Under the pieces are notes generated by a model. It ran no database searches. It worked only from the letters and a program-made list of their open reading frames with translations, and was not told the origin of the DNA. The position numbers and the translations under genes were made by a program. Shown piece after piece: positions 1-12,460 of a stretch of DNA of 64,000 bases. The stretch's first letter is position 1. Each line of letters starts with the position of its first letter. This DNA comes from Klebsormidium nitens. Its lineage: Eukaryota > Streptophyta > Klebsormidiophyceae > Klebsormidiales > Klebsormidiaceae. The stretch spans positions 96,850 through 160,849 of the forward strand of contig DF237122.1 in assembly GCA_000708835.1 (NCBI GenBank), given 5' to 3'.

Positions 1-282
1 TCCATGCACGACCTCATGATTTCAACGAGGCTTGTGAGCGTTTCTATCATTGGTCATTGTCCCTTCACCAGAAATCCCGCAGAAAAACCCATCACAATCC
101 GTTGCACAATCAAGGACAACCACCACTGGCACGTATTTAGTAGTCCCGAGTATCCACGTCCGAGCTTACCCGAAGATTCATTTGTTAAAAGCCTTTTACC
201 CAGCACCCGCAGAATCATAGCGGACTGACTACATGCACACTTGAGCCATACCTCGGAATCGTGTTCCTTCACCGGCCCCGCC

Positions 283-325
283 TCATATTCCTTTTAAGGA
301 AGCTTCATATTCCTTTTAAGGAAGC
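283..325. repeat. 21-bp direct repeat, two copies
   Basis: Two identical 21-base copies start at 283 and 305, a period of 22. Each contains the palindrome CCTTTTAAGG. It sits about 410 bases beyond the H2B stop. No function is apparent. Confidence 0.85.
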
Positions 326-638
326 GAAGGTTTTTTGAATCGAATATTTCGCTTCGTGTCTGTTAAAGAAGCACTCTTACATTGAAGAATATTTCACTTC
401 GCGGCTCGTCAGTATTGCGTCATCTATTCGGCCGTCTTTGTACAACCTCTTTCGGCCCTGGTCCACCATTCCGTGAGCCAAAGTCTTTGATCAAGCTTTC
501 CTGAACTTTTTGCGCCCCTTTTGACAGAGCTTAGAAATGGCAAAGCAAATCCTGCACCGCCCACTGCTTCCTATCCATTCCTACCCTCGGTCTCCCGACT
601 CTTCCCGACCAGATACTCTTTTCTATCCTGACTTCCTC

Positions 639-643
639 TTACA
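639..643 (-). terminator. candidate TGTAA polyadenylation signal of H2B
   Basis: TTACA on the plus strand reads TGTAA on the gene strand, 93 bases past the H2B stop. UGUAA is the known polyadenylation signal of many green algae. A chance match is possible. Confidence 0.35.
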
Positions 644-735
644 TTCATTTTATGACCCCCGCCCACCTACAACGGCGCATTCTGCGTTCTCCGTCTCCCC
701 CCCCCTGCTCCGCTCGCCATTTCCCCGCCCCCCCT

Positions 736-2753
736 TCACGAGCTGGTGTACTTGGTGACCGCTTTCGTCCCCTCGGAGACGGCGTGCTTGGCCAGCTCCC
801 CCGGCAGCAGCAGCCGCACCGCCGTCTGGATCTCGCGTGACGTCAGCGTGGTCTTGCCGCTGATGCGCGCGAGCCGCGACGCCTCGCTCGCGATCTTCTC
901 GAACATGTCGTTGATGAACGCGTCCAGGATCGCCATCGCCTTGCTGCTGATGCCCAGCTCCGGGTGCACCTGCTTCAGCACCTGCGCCGGGGGGGAGATT
1001 GTTGCTGTTATTTCACGGAGGGGGGACAGAGACTGCTGTCGAGTGCGGGGCACAGGAAGGTCAGGTCGTCTTTTCTGCCCCCCGTAATGATCAGCACCTG
1101 CGCCGGGGGGATGATTGCCGCGGTGATTTCACGAGGGAGGAGACTGTTGTGATTATCGGGGATATGAAACCCAGTCTGTCTTCTCTGCCCCCCACAATTG
1201 ATTTGAGAGCCACAGAAGACGGGCTGACATTGGGCGCGGACAGGATCACGAGGCGATCGATTGGGTGACGTGAGGTAAGACGAATTGGAGTCGAAGTTGG
1301 AGCAACATAGACACGGATGCGAACGGTTATCTAAGGAGAAAACTTGTGCACTGAGGTGGTTGAGCACGGCAAATCATAAAGGGGTGACGCAGAGCATCAT
1401 TCCTCAAAATTGTAGAGGTCGGCAACGGCAGATGACTTACAAACGATTACGGCTTTATTCGGCAGGGACCATCTACCGGCCGGTTAAGGAGAGCCAATAA
1501 TCGTGAGCACTTCTGCAAGCCGCGAACGGACAGATCACAGAAACACCTGCCGTTGCAAGACTTTTTTAGCGCAGCGCCTTCTTCAAACCCTGGTATTGCC
1601 TTGAGCAAGTCGGCAGAACCATCGCGATGCATTCCGAACCCTTCTTGAATGTTCAGCTCTGCAAACGAAGCAGGAGAACGAAAGAAAACGAAAAATCAAA
1701 ATCAGCTGCCAATACCGTCCCTGACGCCACCCCGCTGTTTAGACGAGCATACTTGACGCTGAGATTTTCCAAAACGAGCCCTTTGACTTCGAGGCAACGA
1801 GTAAGGCGAGGATTAGAGAACCGGTCTCCGCTGATCTGGCGCATGAACCGGTCACGATGAAAAGCAAATGCGTGAAAGAGTCGGCTTGCGTATCAAACAT
1901 TCGACAAGTAGTCGTCGTATCTTCGAGACATCCGGGTAAAGAACAAACTTGTCTACGGGTCGGGATTCTAGCTTGAGCTTAAAGTTGTCGATGCCTTTGA
2001 AAGACGCGGTTGGAATAATCACCAGCCTCTCCCTGCTTCCGAAGCCGCGCGAATCGATCTGATCACATACTGTCGTCGAAACAATTCCAATTCACATCGG
2101 AAAATTTCCTCGGAGTCCTTCCTTCAAGACGCTTCTAAACATGTAAAAACCGCATATTGGGTTGAAACATAGGATTTTGAGGTTAAGAGACCGCCACCAA
2201 GGTCAAAAGAAGCACGCATCACTCGGCAGCCCAGCTTGCGGGACGGCCCTACATGGCCCCATATTTTCCACAGCCAGAAAACAATACCGGCTGAAACATC
2301 TGCTCGACATTGCTCGCGCAAACTCTGCCACGTGCAGATTCGACAAAACATGCTTCAAAACCAAATATCAAAATCAAACCCACGTGCATGCGAACCCGGA
2401 CAACCCAGCAAGCAGAAACCAGCACCCGGCATGATTCGTTTCGAACCCAATCCTGCATTTCCCAGGCAGAGTGACAGATTCTATCGAAGAAAACCCCGCG
2501 CTGCCCCACCCACCCTGTGAATGTAGATCTTCCACGTGAACTGCCTCCGCCTGTTGCGCTGCCCGCGGCCTCGGCCGCGCGGCGCCTTGCTTGCGGCGCC
2601 TTCCTTGGGCGTCTTCTCGCCCTTCCCCGCGCGGCCGCGCGGTCGCTTCTCCGCAGGGCGCTTCTCTGCAGGGCGCTTCTCGGCTTCGCCCCTCGGCGCC
2701 TTCTCGGCAGTCTGCCCTTCGCCCTCCGCAGTGTCGCCCGGTTTTGGCGCCAT
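736..2753 (-). CDS. Histone H2B, intron-containing, Arg-rich tail
   Basis: Core histone H2B, which pairs with H2A in the nucleosome. Exon 1 is 2753-2514 (80 codons) and exon 2 is 981-736 (81 codons plus stop), giving 161 aa. The join is clean: KIYIHR at a GTGGGT donor, then [10 protein letters not shown] after a GCGCAG acceptor. Exon 2 carries the whole histone fold and the ending AVTKYTSS with the lysine that is ubiquitinated in plants. The tail is unusual: it has AEKRP repeats and an Arg-rich block ([12 protein letters not shown]) where plant H2Bs are Lys-rich. A 1532-base intron in a core histone gene suggests polyadenylated, perhaps replication-independent, expression. The ATG at 2753 fits the family start MAPK; the frame stays open upstream but 2753 is the better choice. 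Confidence 0.93.
975..1202 (-). repeat. Tandem duplication covering the H2B 3' splice site
   Basis: A unit of about 115 bases starting at 975 recurs, degenerate, at 1090. Both copies begin CAGCACCTGCGCCGGGGG, continue through a TTTCACG block and end near TCTGCCCCCC. On the gene strand the shared block is the acceptor CCCGGCGCAG|GTGCTGA, so the intron has a second acceptor-like sequence about 115 bases before the real one. Confidence 0.8.
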
Positions 2754-4485
2754 GCCTAGTTGCGGCAACGTCTCAGAACCTCGCAGCTTGCACCGCAGCT
2801 CGAAGAGTCGTTCCGGTGAGGCGGACGAAAGTCAACGGAGCGCCGTTTCTGTGCGTTCGGGTGCGCTTTCGATCAGGGAGACGCCCTGCAGGACCACGAT
2901 ATTCCTTTGCCAGATGTGCGACTCATGCATGAGCTATCCTCGGCTGAGCTTCCGCTTGCAGGGAGAGGAGGATTGAAGGTTTCGGCTGCTGATGTACAAG
3001 CTCGAAGCGGAAGGGTAGGAAACCTGGTACATCTTTTTCGGCTAAAAACTGAGCCTCAGAGGGCAGGCTTATGAATTGTAAGTACGCTCGTCTGACTGGA
3101 TCATTCGTGCATGTGCTTTCGACGCCGTACGGACATCGTGCGAAACTTGCAAAGTGAAGTTTCGACTTTGCCAGATGCGTCGTCTCTGGTTTCCGCGCAT
3201 ATAAACCAACGTGCTCGTCCAGCAAGCTTGCAGACGAATCCAACTTTGCCACTCAAAAAGTGCTTTTACGTCACAAAAGTAATCGGAACGGCCTGCAGGA
3301 GTTCTAGGTCGGCAGGCTGCAAATCGAAACTTGACAAGATGTTCTGTCAAGCTACTTATAACAACACCATGTTTTGGTACGGAACAGGTTTCAACGTTCG
3401 GCACTGCAAGGTGTCCCCCATTGGTCGTGGCCTGAAGCGCCAATTGAGCAGGCGGGGCTTTAATCTGCAATCAAGCTTTCAGGTTGCCAAGAGGCCGGCA
3501 GGCCGAGAGCTAGACGCCCTTCCGTTATTCCATCGTGACAGCGCTTGAATTCGGATCCAATCTCGTAATAGCGGGACCGTGCACGGTCCCGCTGGACACA
3601 AGTCATATCCCGTCATCTCTTTGAGTCGGTCCATGAGCAAGTTCTCTGTATCATTTCACAAAGCTTCCGACCTGCATCAAGCCCCGGGCCCGCGGGCCGG
3701 TGGATGGGAACTCTGGCAAACATGTAATGTTAAGATTGCCGTCCTAACTTAGTAATGACCCTTCCAAGCACTCGGCAGAATTCTTCGTCTGCAATAGACG
3801 AGGCACGATATTCTTGCAAACTCAGTACCATCTAATCATAGATGTCATGGCCGATCAATATTCCAATCAGGTTTGCGTTCAATTGGCTGCCCGTACGCGC
3901 CCACGCCATGGAAGTGAAGATCGAATATGTGGTGAAGTATATAATATTTTCATGTCGAAGCCGCCACATGCATGCATACAAAGTACGTACCCGCAAGCTA
4001 GGTCGGAGGACCGATTCAGCATGTAATAAAACTGCAAACAGCAACGTCCCTATGCGCAGCGATCGGCCGAGTCTGAATCATGATCAACCTATTATTTAGC
4101 ATGCGTCAATCAAAGAGGAGATCTGACCGACTCGAGATTCCTTCGTTCTTGGGCGTCACGGCGAAGCCAGGTCAATGCATGCCCCGGCACACGGGCCTTA
4201 CTCTGGATGCGAGCAAGTCGACGAATCGACAAAATTGCAGATCAAGTTCCCTCTTCAACCTAGTTGATCGTCACTATGTTTGTACATTCATCTGGCTCTC
4301 CTACCCAAGCGGTGCCAGCAATGGTGGGACCTCTAGGAAATTTCTCCTGGACTGATCGATCTCTAGCTCTTGGTCTTCCTACGTCTCTGCCTAAACAACC
4401 TACATGCTTCTGCTTTATTCAACTCGACTATCAGACAATTGCTTACGTCAACACCGCAGCTTACAGGAGCACGTAATGTGACATG
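2754..4485. other. Intergenic, H2B promoter side; no gene seen
   Basis: This lies between the start of H2B and the stop of the DUF493-like gene, both on the minus strand. It should hold the H2B promoter. Overlapping open frames near 3070-3550 occur on both strands but show no family similarity. A 24-bp perfect palindrome lies at 3570-3593, and GC-palindromic sequence lies near 3680-3700. Confidence 0.5.
3570..3593. repeat. 24-bp perfect palindrome
   Basis: AGCGGGACCGTG is followed directly by its exact reverse complement with no spacer, so the 24 bases read the same on both strands. It could be a protein-binding site or a cruciform. It lies about 820 bases upstream of the H2B start. Confidence 0.85.
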
Positions 4486-6400
4486 CTAGTAAGCCATAAT
4501 GACCCTCGGGTCTTTCAGCAACTCGTCGTAGGTAGCTTTCACGAGGTCTGCGGATTGTACTAGAGTCGTAATCCGCATCGAGATATACTTGCCCCCAGCC
4601 TTTTCCTGTACGAGGAAGGGGTACCACAGGAATTAATTAGGGGCTGTAAAGCTTGTCCATTTGGATCCGACCTATGTTTGGCATGGAGCTCTGCATCCGA
4701 TGTTGAATTGAAAACTGAATCAACCTGGCAGGCTGTCAAACAAGGGTCTCCACGAAATCCAGTTTCCAACAAAGTCGTTCGACGGCAACGAGAGTATCTA
4801 AGAGATGCTGCGAATGATCACGCAACCGGTCTTTGAAGTGACAGACCGTCAACGCGTCTGGAAGAATTTTGAGGTCCGCTGGTCGAGTACCGCGCCGCTC
4901 CTTTGCAGCGAAACTACCAATGCGAATGTCAACCATACATTGAGAGAGAAGAACCAGGAGTCGACACCGGCCAATCAAAGAGTCGGTCAACTTAAGGACA
5001 AAGGATCACTTGAGATCAAAGGCGACTCATCATTGCCAAGATCAGAAGGAGAGCCTTCGAATGGTAGCCTTTTACTGCCTTAATTCAGGCTCTATAAAGG
5101 TTCACAGACTGTTACACCCGAAGGAAGCGACTGCTCACCCTGACGGAGTAATGACCGGTGGCCAGCTTCGTCCCGCAAATTCGCTCGACTGTCTCTAGCG
5201 TGTCCTTTGTAAAAACTTTCCCGGGAGCTTTCGATGTCGTCTCTACCTTTCCAACTATTGAAAAGGTGTAAAACGAAGGGAACTGGACGAGCGCCTCGAG
5301 AAGCGATCGCTTCTCTGTGTCCTGCATGAAAGAAGCTCCGACTCGTTTGCCAATCTTCCAAGATGGACATGAAGGCCAGTCCACATTTGTGTTGTTAACT
5401 TCTGGACCCCTTAGGTTGTCCACTGTCCTACGTTGGTCTACTGTATCCCCTCTTCTCAGAAGCTCATACACTTTCCTCGATTCTTGACAGCATGCTCGCA
5501 AGGTCCATCTCACACCCGCCTTGTTTCTCGCATGCCGCTGATCCAGTTCGAAGTCAATAACTGCCAAAATCAGAGCACATACAACCGGTCACTGTGCCTA
5601 AACCTGCCCAGGCGCTAGAACGCCTGTGTCTCCAATCTTGTAATATGGAAAGGAGAAGAATTCACCATCTTCAAGAAAACTCCCTAACAGTGCCACTGTA
5701 GCGTTCATTTGATTGAATGACCATTGGACTCTAAGCCAGCTAGGAGACAGCAGGCTGCAAAATCAAGTCCTTCGGATTGCCGCTACAACCTTATAAAGCA
5801 TCTCTGCCACACCCCCGACTGAATTGCAGCGGCTGCGCAAACGAAGGCTATCCTTCCACCAAGAAGGCGCAAGCTCCTGAAGAGCCAAATGAATCAGGGT
5901 CTATAATGGCAACAAGCCGTGCCGCAACAATCCCAGGAGCCTGAGAGATGGGAGTCAAGACCTACCTCAGAAGCTTTGGGTGGATCAAAATCCCCCTTCA
6001 TTGCTCGGACTGCCACATCAAATCGGGACCCCCCAATGCTCTCCTCGTCCACCATCGCTATCTTTGGGGGCCGAAGATTGGACACTCCAGCACTGTCTGA
6101 AGCAAAATTGGACGGCTTGCTGCTGTCCGAAGCTGCTTCGAAACCTCCCCTTTCGAATGCACCACCCGCGCTTGGATTCTTAGACTCAGAGTCTGCGCTC
6201 CTATCATTCTCTTGTTCTCCAGGACCTTCTGACGAGGTGCTAGCTCTTAAAGTCTGTCTCTCATGTGCAGTTCTTCGCATGTACTGTCCTCTATGTGGTG
6301 TGTGTCTCAGGTGGCTTGGCCTTTTACTTGGATGCACAAACAGGGGACAACGCGAAGGAAGCGCCGGCTGGCCTTTTGACCAAATGCTGTGAAAAGACAT
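4486..6400 (-). CDS. DUF493 (YbeD/UPF0250-like) protein, probably plastid
   Basis: Three exons: 6400-5966, 5354-5139 and 4605-4486 (stop TAG at 4486-4488), 256 aa. All junctions are phase 0: donor GAG|GTAGGT, acceptor GGAAG|ATT, donor AGG|GTGAGC, acceptor TACAG|GAA. The C-terminal third matches DUF493: FPSFYTFSIVGK, then after the last intron GGKYISMRITTLVQSADLVK and the ending RVIMAY. E. coli YbeD has this fold and its function is unclear. The first roughly 60 residues are rich in Ser, Arg and His, fitting a plastid transit peptide, and are followed by an acidic Ser-rich linker and SRFDVAVRAMKGDFD. The start is uncertain: 6400 gives the best transit peptide, an in-frame ATG also exists at 6517, and an upstream exon is possible. 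Confidence 0.75.
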
Positions 6401-7543
6401 GCAAAAGCGCCCGCTCCTGCAGTTCTGCACAACGCCATCTCTGCCAATCTTGCATATGGATCCATCAAGAGGAAGCTTCGAGGGGCACAGCCTAGCGCCC
6501 TGCTGACAGACTTCCATAAGAGAAGCTGTTGCGTCACTCACTCCCAGAATAATATGATTGTATGAGGTCCTGAATTCCGCAAACTGAGAGATGTTACTAA
6601 GAGTGCCAGCCACAGATGGAAGAGCAAGACGCAAAGATCAGCAAGCACTGTATGCAGCACTAGCTAAGATTTGATCCTTTGCTCCCATGTACTAACTCGG
6701 AACTACCGTATTTTCGGAAGGCAGCTCAGGTCCCTGCATGCAGCTTTTCCACAGCTGAGAATCATGGGACTCGGAGCAGGCGACGAAGCTGCAGTGAAAC
6801 TTTTTCCTGCGGAATCGGAGGCCCGGGTGCGAGACGGCCTTCAGAACCGGTAGAGCCACGGCATCCTCGTTTTAGATTGGGACAGGCCAAAACGCAAGCG
6901 CGATCTAACAACCGTCACAAGACGCGTCAGCCAGCAAGCTCTCACCCGGTCTTCATGACCGTCTTGAGCCGAGCAACTAAAGAAAGCTATTCTTTTTGCT
7001 ACAAGAGTCATGCTCAAAATGCATCATATCAAGGGCTAGGTAACTCGAACTACTGACGCCGGATTAGTATGCAGAAGGGACCACTGAGACCACCAGAAGG
7101 CTCGATCATGCAAGTTAAAAGTTCGCAGCTGCACAGCTGTAGGTGCACGACCACTTGAAGGAAGATCGACTTTTGTAGCGAGATCAAACTTGAAACTTTT
7201 GTGCTCTGGTTGTTAGATTGTACGCGGGTCACTGGCTGTGAAAGCCAATCTTTTCGAGGTACACGTTTAGATCAATTGCCTATATGCGACGATTGCAAAC
7301 ATGGCAGTCCTTAAGTTTGAAAGTATGCACAGATAACCATTGTCGACTTTAATAACCATCGGGGGCATTGATGAGCCTGCAGGTTTCATTGTAGCTGAAT
7401 AACTTTAAAAACGTTTACAATGGCCAGCCGTCGCATCTCATGCACTCGAGTATACGACTCTGCCAGTTGAAGCAAAGACAACTGGTGGGCTGGAGCATCG
7501 GGGCAGATATAGAGCTCCATTTCTCGCTCCGCACCAAGCTTTA
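6401..7543. other. Intergenic, no gene seen
   Basis: This lies between the DUF493-like gene (minus) and the end of the Rab prenyltransferase gene (minus). The DUF493 frame stays open to about 6634 without an upstream family match. The only feature I can name is a TGTAA-type motif at 7415-7419. Confidence 0.45.
7415..7419 (-). terminator. candidate TGTAA polyadenylation signal of RGTA
   Basis: TGTAA on the gene strand, 125 bases past the stop at 7544. It fits the green-algal UGUAA signal. Chance occurrence cannot be excluded. Confidence 0.35.
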
Positions 7544-10500
7544 TCAAAGCTTGATAGATGTCCTCGGCAAGATGCGTCTGATGAAAGCCTCGCACCCCTC
7601 CACTTGCGTGATCTCGTTCCCTCCAAGCTCTAAGAGGTCCAGACTCAAGCCCATTAGCCCACCAAAAACACGTTGTAGTTCTCTAGGACCCGTATCCAAT
7701 CCGGAATCGACAACTTCACGTCGGATCCCAGATGAGTAAAACTGCGTATCTACGGGGCTCGCCCCGAGCTGGTTGCTTGCGAGGCTCAACCATCGGAGGT
7801 GCGGCAGGAGGTGGAGGGCAGCCAAGCCAGAAGCATGCGAGATTCTGTTGTGGCTCAGGTCCAAACTTCGAAGCAACTGCAGCGCTTCGAGACCTGCAGG
7901 AATGTCAACAAGACGGCCGTTAGCATTCGCATCATCAGCAAGTTGTCTACAATGGGCTTTCGAGCTTTTACCGGTCTTGCAGCGAGTGGTTGCTAGGCTC
8001 CCAAATCGTGGGCTCAATCAACCCATGTTTCCTTGCCAAAGATCCGGATCGTCGGGAACATTTCGGCGTTCAAAGGGTCAGCGCATAATGAGCCGCACAA
8101 CGAGATCACACGGCTGACACGACAGATCACAGCGAAAATGGAACAAAGCGGGGGAAGAGAAACGACAACGCAGGGACGATGGAAATCCGCAGAAGACACC
8201 GGAAAAAGCATCGGCGCGGAAGAGTAAAAGCACGAGAACGGGCGGACCTTCGACGGAGCGCAGCGCATTGCGGCTGAGGTCGAGGTGCTGCACCCAGAGC
8301 AGCGCATCTAGGGCGCCCAGCCGTCGCAGGCCCAGGTCGCGCAGCCGAAGCTGGAGGCACGGCAGGCCACCACGGGAGGTGCGCACCATGTGCGACTCGA
8401 GCTGGCGCCTGTCCGCTGTTATCTGCGGAGTGAAACGCGCGGAGCGGACAGTGAGTACGAGTTCTGCTCGTCAGCCGGACGTCGAACAATTTCGGGGATG
8501 CCTTTCGATTCGGAGGGGTTGAGAACGGGACGGATAGTGCGGGCCCATCAACTAGTTCTAGACGCGTTCATATCAAACCAAACTTAAAAACGTCGGGGAT
8601 GTTCTTCTACTCTGTTGGAAGGCCTTGATGACCTAAACGTATGCTGAGCCTTGGGCAACCATTGTGAACGGGCGTACAATAGAGCTGTGTCGATTCGCCG
8701 GGACAGCGAATTGTTCGAGAAACAAAAGCAGCAGCTTCGTCTGCTCTCCCAAAACTGAGCACAACGCGACTGCTTTTTGTTAGCCAATCGGCGGGTTTCC
8801 GACCTCGTCAAATCATTTTGGGGAGACAGGCCTTGTCTTCTCGGAAGCAAAAATCACAAGGATAGGAGAGTTCCTTTTCTGCACTCAAGCTCCTGATTAC
8901 AATCGTCAAGCAGCCTGTTCTGAAAGCACCGGACTATCATGCCTTGAGGAGAAGCAGGATCCGTCCTCGGGCAAACCGGCAGAAACAAACATGCTCTTTG
9001 CGAACAGACTCCAAGCCCGAAACACCGATGAAACAGATTCGGCCTCCCCAAAGTAGCTTTCTGAGGTAGCGTCTGCGAATCGAACCAAGTAGGTAGCCAA
9101 CTGCCGCTTGCTAAAAACTACTCAGCTCTGGAGTCTGATACGAAGCAGGTTCCGTCAGTGCTCGGAAGCTCACCTCTTCCAGCCGCAGTTGCCCGAGCAT
9201 CTCCCCGTAGTACTCGGCGTGTGCGGGGTCCAAAGCGAACAGGTCCCGGTAGATCTGCTGTTCTTCGTGTAGCCTACTGCTTACTGCGGCGTCGGTCGGG
9301 AGGAGCCGCATGGCTGCCAGGAGCCGCGCCTTGCCGAGGAGGATCCACTTGCTACAGAGAAGGAGACGCAGATTCTGGGCGCACTAGATCTAGGATATCG
9401 ACGGTTGACGACAATGTGCCTCGTAGAAGTTTGGGAATGCGGTGGAAAATCTGAGACCGACTTCCTCGGGCCCGATCAGGGGGTAGGGAGGGACAGAATA
9501 GTAAGTCGCTTTCAGCACCCGCGCATATCAATGTGTACTTTCGACGAGACGAAAAAGAACGTCTACGCCCGCTGGTGGTCAGACGTTGCCCAAAGCTTCA
9601 AGAAACATTAGCTTTGGAAGTGCTGTAGGGCCGTTGGTTGCCTAAGGACAAACTTTCGAGCATGTGGAGAACGCCTTCACTTTCGGACAAGCTGGAGACA
9701 TCTGTAGCCTCTTCAGCCAAAGAGGATATAACAATGACAAGCAACGCGTAACCTATAACGCACTGCTAGACCATAAAAGTGCATGTCCTTCTGAAACGCA
9801 GCCCAGACAGGATGAAATCCCCGGCCCACCAGGATAGTCGACTCGTTCACAACTTCCAGACTCGGTTGCGGGCGAAATAATCGTTCTTTTCAGGTGGACT
9901 TTCCGATATCTACACCGGATAATTTGGCCCTGATTGAAAGCACGAAAACGTAATGACACCGCTTCGCTGCTCACCTCTTGCCCTGCTCTAGTTCCTCTTG
10001 CTGCTCCCTCAGGTCCAGCTGCCTGGCAAACAGCTCCTCTCTCCAACCCTTCCAATCCCCATTTTCCGGACCTTTTGGCACCGACGAAGCTGCATACCCC
10101 GGCAGCGCCAGCTGGCTGACGTCACTCGCCGGCTCCCCTGCATCACTCTCCCCTGCTCCCCTGCTGACGTCACCATCTTGCAGACGAACTGCGTCCGCAT
10201 CCGACTCGTCAACCATACGAACACTGAAACCACTTGATGCGCTTCGGACGACTTGGACCCCCTCTGCCGTCCGAATTCCCGGACCCGCCCCCACATGGAC
10301 GTGAAGTTCCGCGCTTTCAATTCTTCCCGCCGGTAGCTCCTGCACCCAAACTTTGGACGCTTCTCCTTGGCTCCCCACTGGCGTCCAGTCCTTCCCGGTC
10401 TTTTTGGACGCTTCGGGTGTCCGGATCGTCGCTGGGACTGTATGTCTGTTGACGCCGGATACGGGCTTTGAGAAGGAGAGGATTGCTGGCAGAGTTGGAG

Positions 10501-12460
10501 AACTAGAGGAGGGGGTCGGGGGTTTGGCAAGCGGGACCGTGACACCGGAGGGTGGCCACATTCCCGTCAGGACAGAACCTGGGTTGGGTACCTAGACAAG
10601 GAGGTACAGAAGCCTTGATGTTGCAGCTCTGGAAGTCGAGGTAGTCCTCGCTTGCACGTCCCTCCAGAGGATTCACTCGGTGATGCAGGTCGCTATTTGT
10701 CGATTTTAAGGGCAACCTCGACAAAGCCCAAAAGTTTCTCGAGTATGCAACATCACGAGTTCGACCAGCTTGAGCAACATTGGGTACAGATCGATTTTCG
10801 GCCCCTTGCGCCCCTTTGCTTTCCTTCCATCTTTGGAACTGCCACTTCGAAAAGAAGCCTCAAACTATGAGCATGTCAAGATGCATCCATAATTCAAACC
10901 ACCTTTGAACGCTCCCTCCGCAACCTTCTCAAACACCAGTCCTTCACATCGTCTATCTTGGACCTGCGAGTCAAACCTGAGACGAACTTCCTAAACTCTG
11001 GCAGCAGTCCCTTGCTCACCGTGTTCTGCAACAGCCACGCCTGGTAGATCCACGCGCTGGTGTCATTTGGATCAGTGAAGAGCGCATTGTCCACAAGCTC
11101 AAACTCCGGCTCCAGCCATGCCGATGCTTGCTCCGGTCCAACAGCGATGGCCTCCTTCGACAGGTGCATCTTTGTGAGGAGTTTACTGCAAAGATTAGGT
11201 CCAATCACTCAGTCTGTTGCAAAAGGAATATTAAAACGTGTTTTTGACAAAAAAGCTTACAGCTTGTATGTCAGTGAGGCCTACTCTTGAACCCAAAGCT
11301 TGACATCATACACAGAGTAACGATTCCTCTGCTTCAAATTTCCTCGTTAGAACGATGGGGGCTTGACATGATGAGGATTACACTATCAGTTGAAAAATCA
11401 ACATTCAAACAGATGTAAAAATAGCCAGTTGACATCAGAAACAAAGTCTGTGTTTCTGCTCATCTGACACTTGACCTTCTGCTGAGAAGAAACTCTATCA
11501 TGCCCTTCGACTGTGAGCACCCTACACAACATAAGACCAACTCCTTCAAGATAAGATAGAGGGCAGAAGGACTTGACTCAAAGTCACTCAGACCGCGTGC
11601 TGCCACGCACCTCCGGTAGTGCCACGCCGAAAAGTTGCTGAATGTCTCATCAATCTTCTGCTGCACAAAGGCCATCTCCTGAGTGTCCGGTGCATCGGCC
11701 TGCCGCACAAGGAAGCGTCGGTAGGCCCAGCCATGAAAGTTGCGCTCGTCCTGCTTCAGGAGCTTATCCAGTAGCTTGAATTCTCTCTGGAGTGGAGCGT
11801 GCACTCCCATCAGCTGGAGAATCCACTTGCGGTGGTACCAGGCACCGTATGCCTTGGGGTTCACTTGAAGGGCTTCAAAGATGAGAACCAGCTCTTGCTC
11901 AAAGATGCGCGCTTTTGCTGCATCATCCGCCTCTGCCAGGAGCATCTTTATGGCCAATTTCCTGCAGCGATCAGGAGCGATGCGGGTCAACCAATAAGAT
12001 GTTAACCTTCATAAGATATGTATCAATCCACCAATGCTTAGAGGTGATGCTTGCTGGATGCAGAACAGGCCAATAGCTGCTGATTGACAGTATTGTCACG
12101 ATGTACACTGTGAATATTGTTATGTACATACCAAAGCGACACCTCTCGTTCACTCGCATCTGTTCATTGTGAAGCACTGCCCTCAAATTAGGGTTTCAAA
12201 TACTGTGCCATGTACAGCCTGCACCACGCAGCCGTCAAATCGCACCTGTAATTCCAGGCAGTGTACATGTCAGGATTCGTCTTGAGCAGCGCAGCACTCT
12301 TCTCCACCGCCTCCTTTCCATAATCCTTCTCTTGGTTGCTCCTCAGAACCTCGGCCAGCTGCTCGGCATACTGCGCTGCTCTCCTCTTGTCCTTTGCAGC
12401 TTCCTTGGCACCAGCATCGCTATGCTGGTGCTGCACAGAAACCCTCGCACGCCCGTGCAT
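7544..12460 (-). CDS. RGTA: Rab geranylgeranyltransferase alpha subunit, LRR tail
   Basis: Alpha subunit of Rab geranylgeranyltransferase, which with its beta subunit and Rab escort protein prenylates Rab GTPases in the cytosol. Seven exons: 12460-12246, 11961-11611, 11185-10903, 10591-9975, 9351-9174, 8422-8248, 7893-7544; 722 aa, with phases agreeing at every junction. It starts MHGR, as plant homologues do. Residues 1 to about 283 hold prenyltransferase-alpha repeats: DMYTAWNYR, AYGAWYHRKW, NFHGWAYRR, NFSAWHYRSK, TSAWIYQAWLL. Residues 284-489 form the variable C2-like insert, 490-548 include RDLFALDPAHAEYYGEML, and about 549-722 are leucine-rich repeats (LDLSRNAL, LDLSHNRI, LSLASNQL). The insert-plus-LRR form matches plant RGTA1/2 (about 680 aa). 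Donor 6 is GTCCGC, a weak consensus. Alpha-tubulin is divergent, its start 909 bases away. Confidence 0.9.

Larger units (their letters stand above)
1..735. other. 3' flank of H2B, no gene seen
   Basis: I see no convincing coding sequence here. The stretch lies downstream of the minus-strand H2B gene and holds a short direct repeat at 283-325 and a candidate polyadenylation signal at 639-643. The open frames present are short, have biased composition and match no family I know. Confidence 0.5.

Noticed and set aside
6401-6634. DUF493-like protein starting at 6634
   Set aside because: The codon there is TTG. ATGs at 6517 and 6400 are the real options, and 6400 gives the more typical transit peptide.
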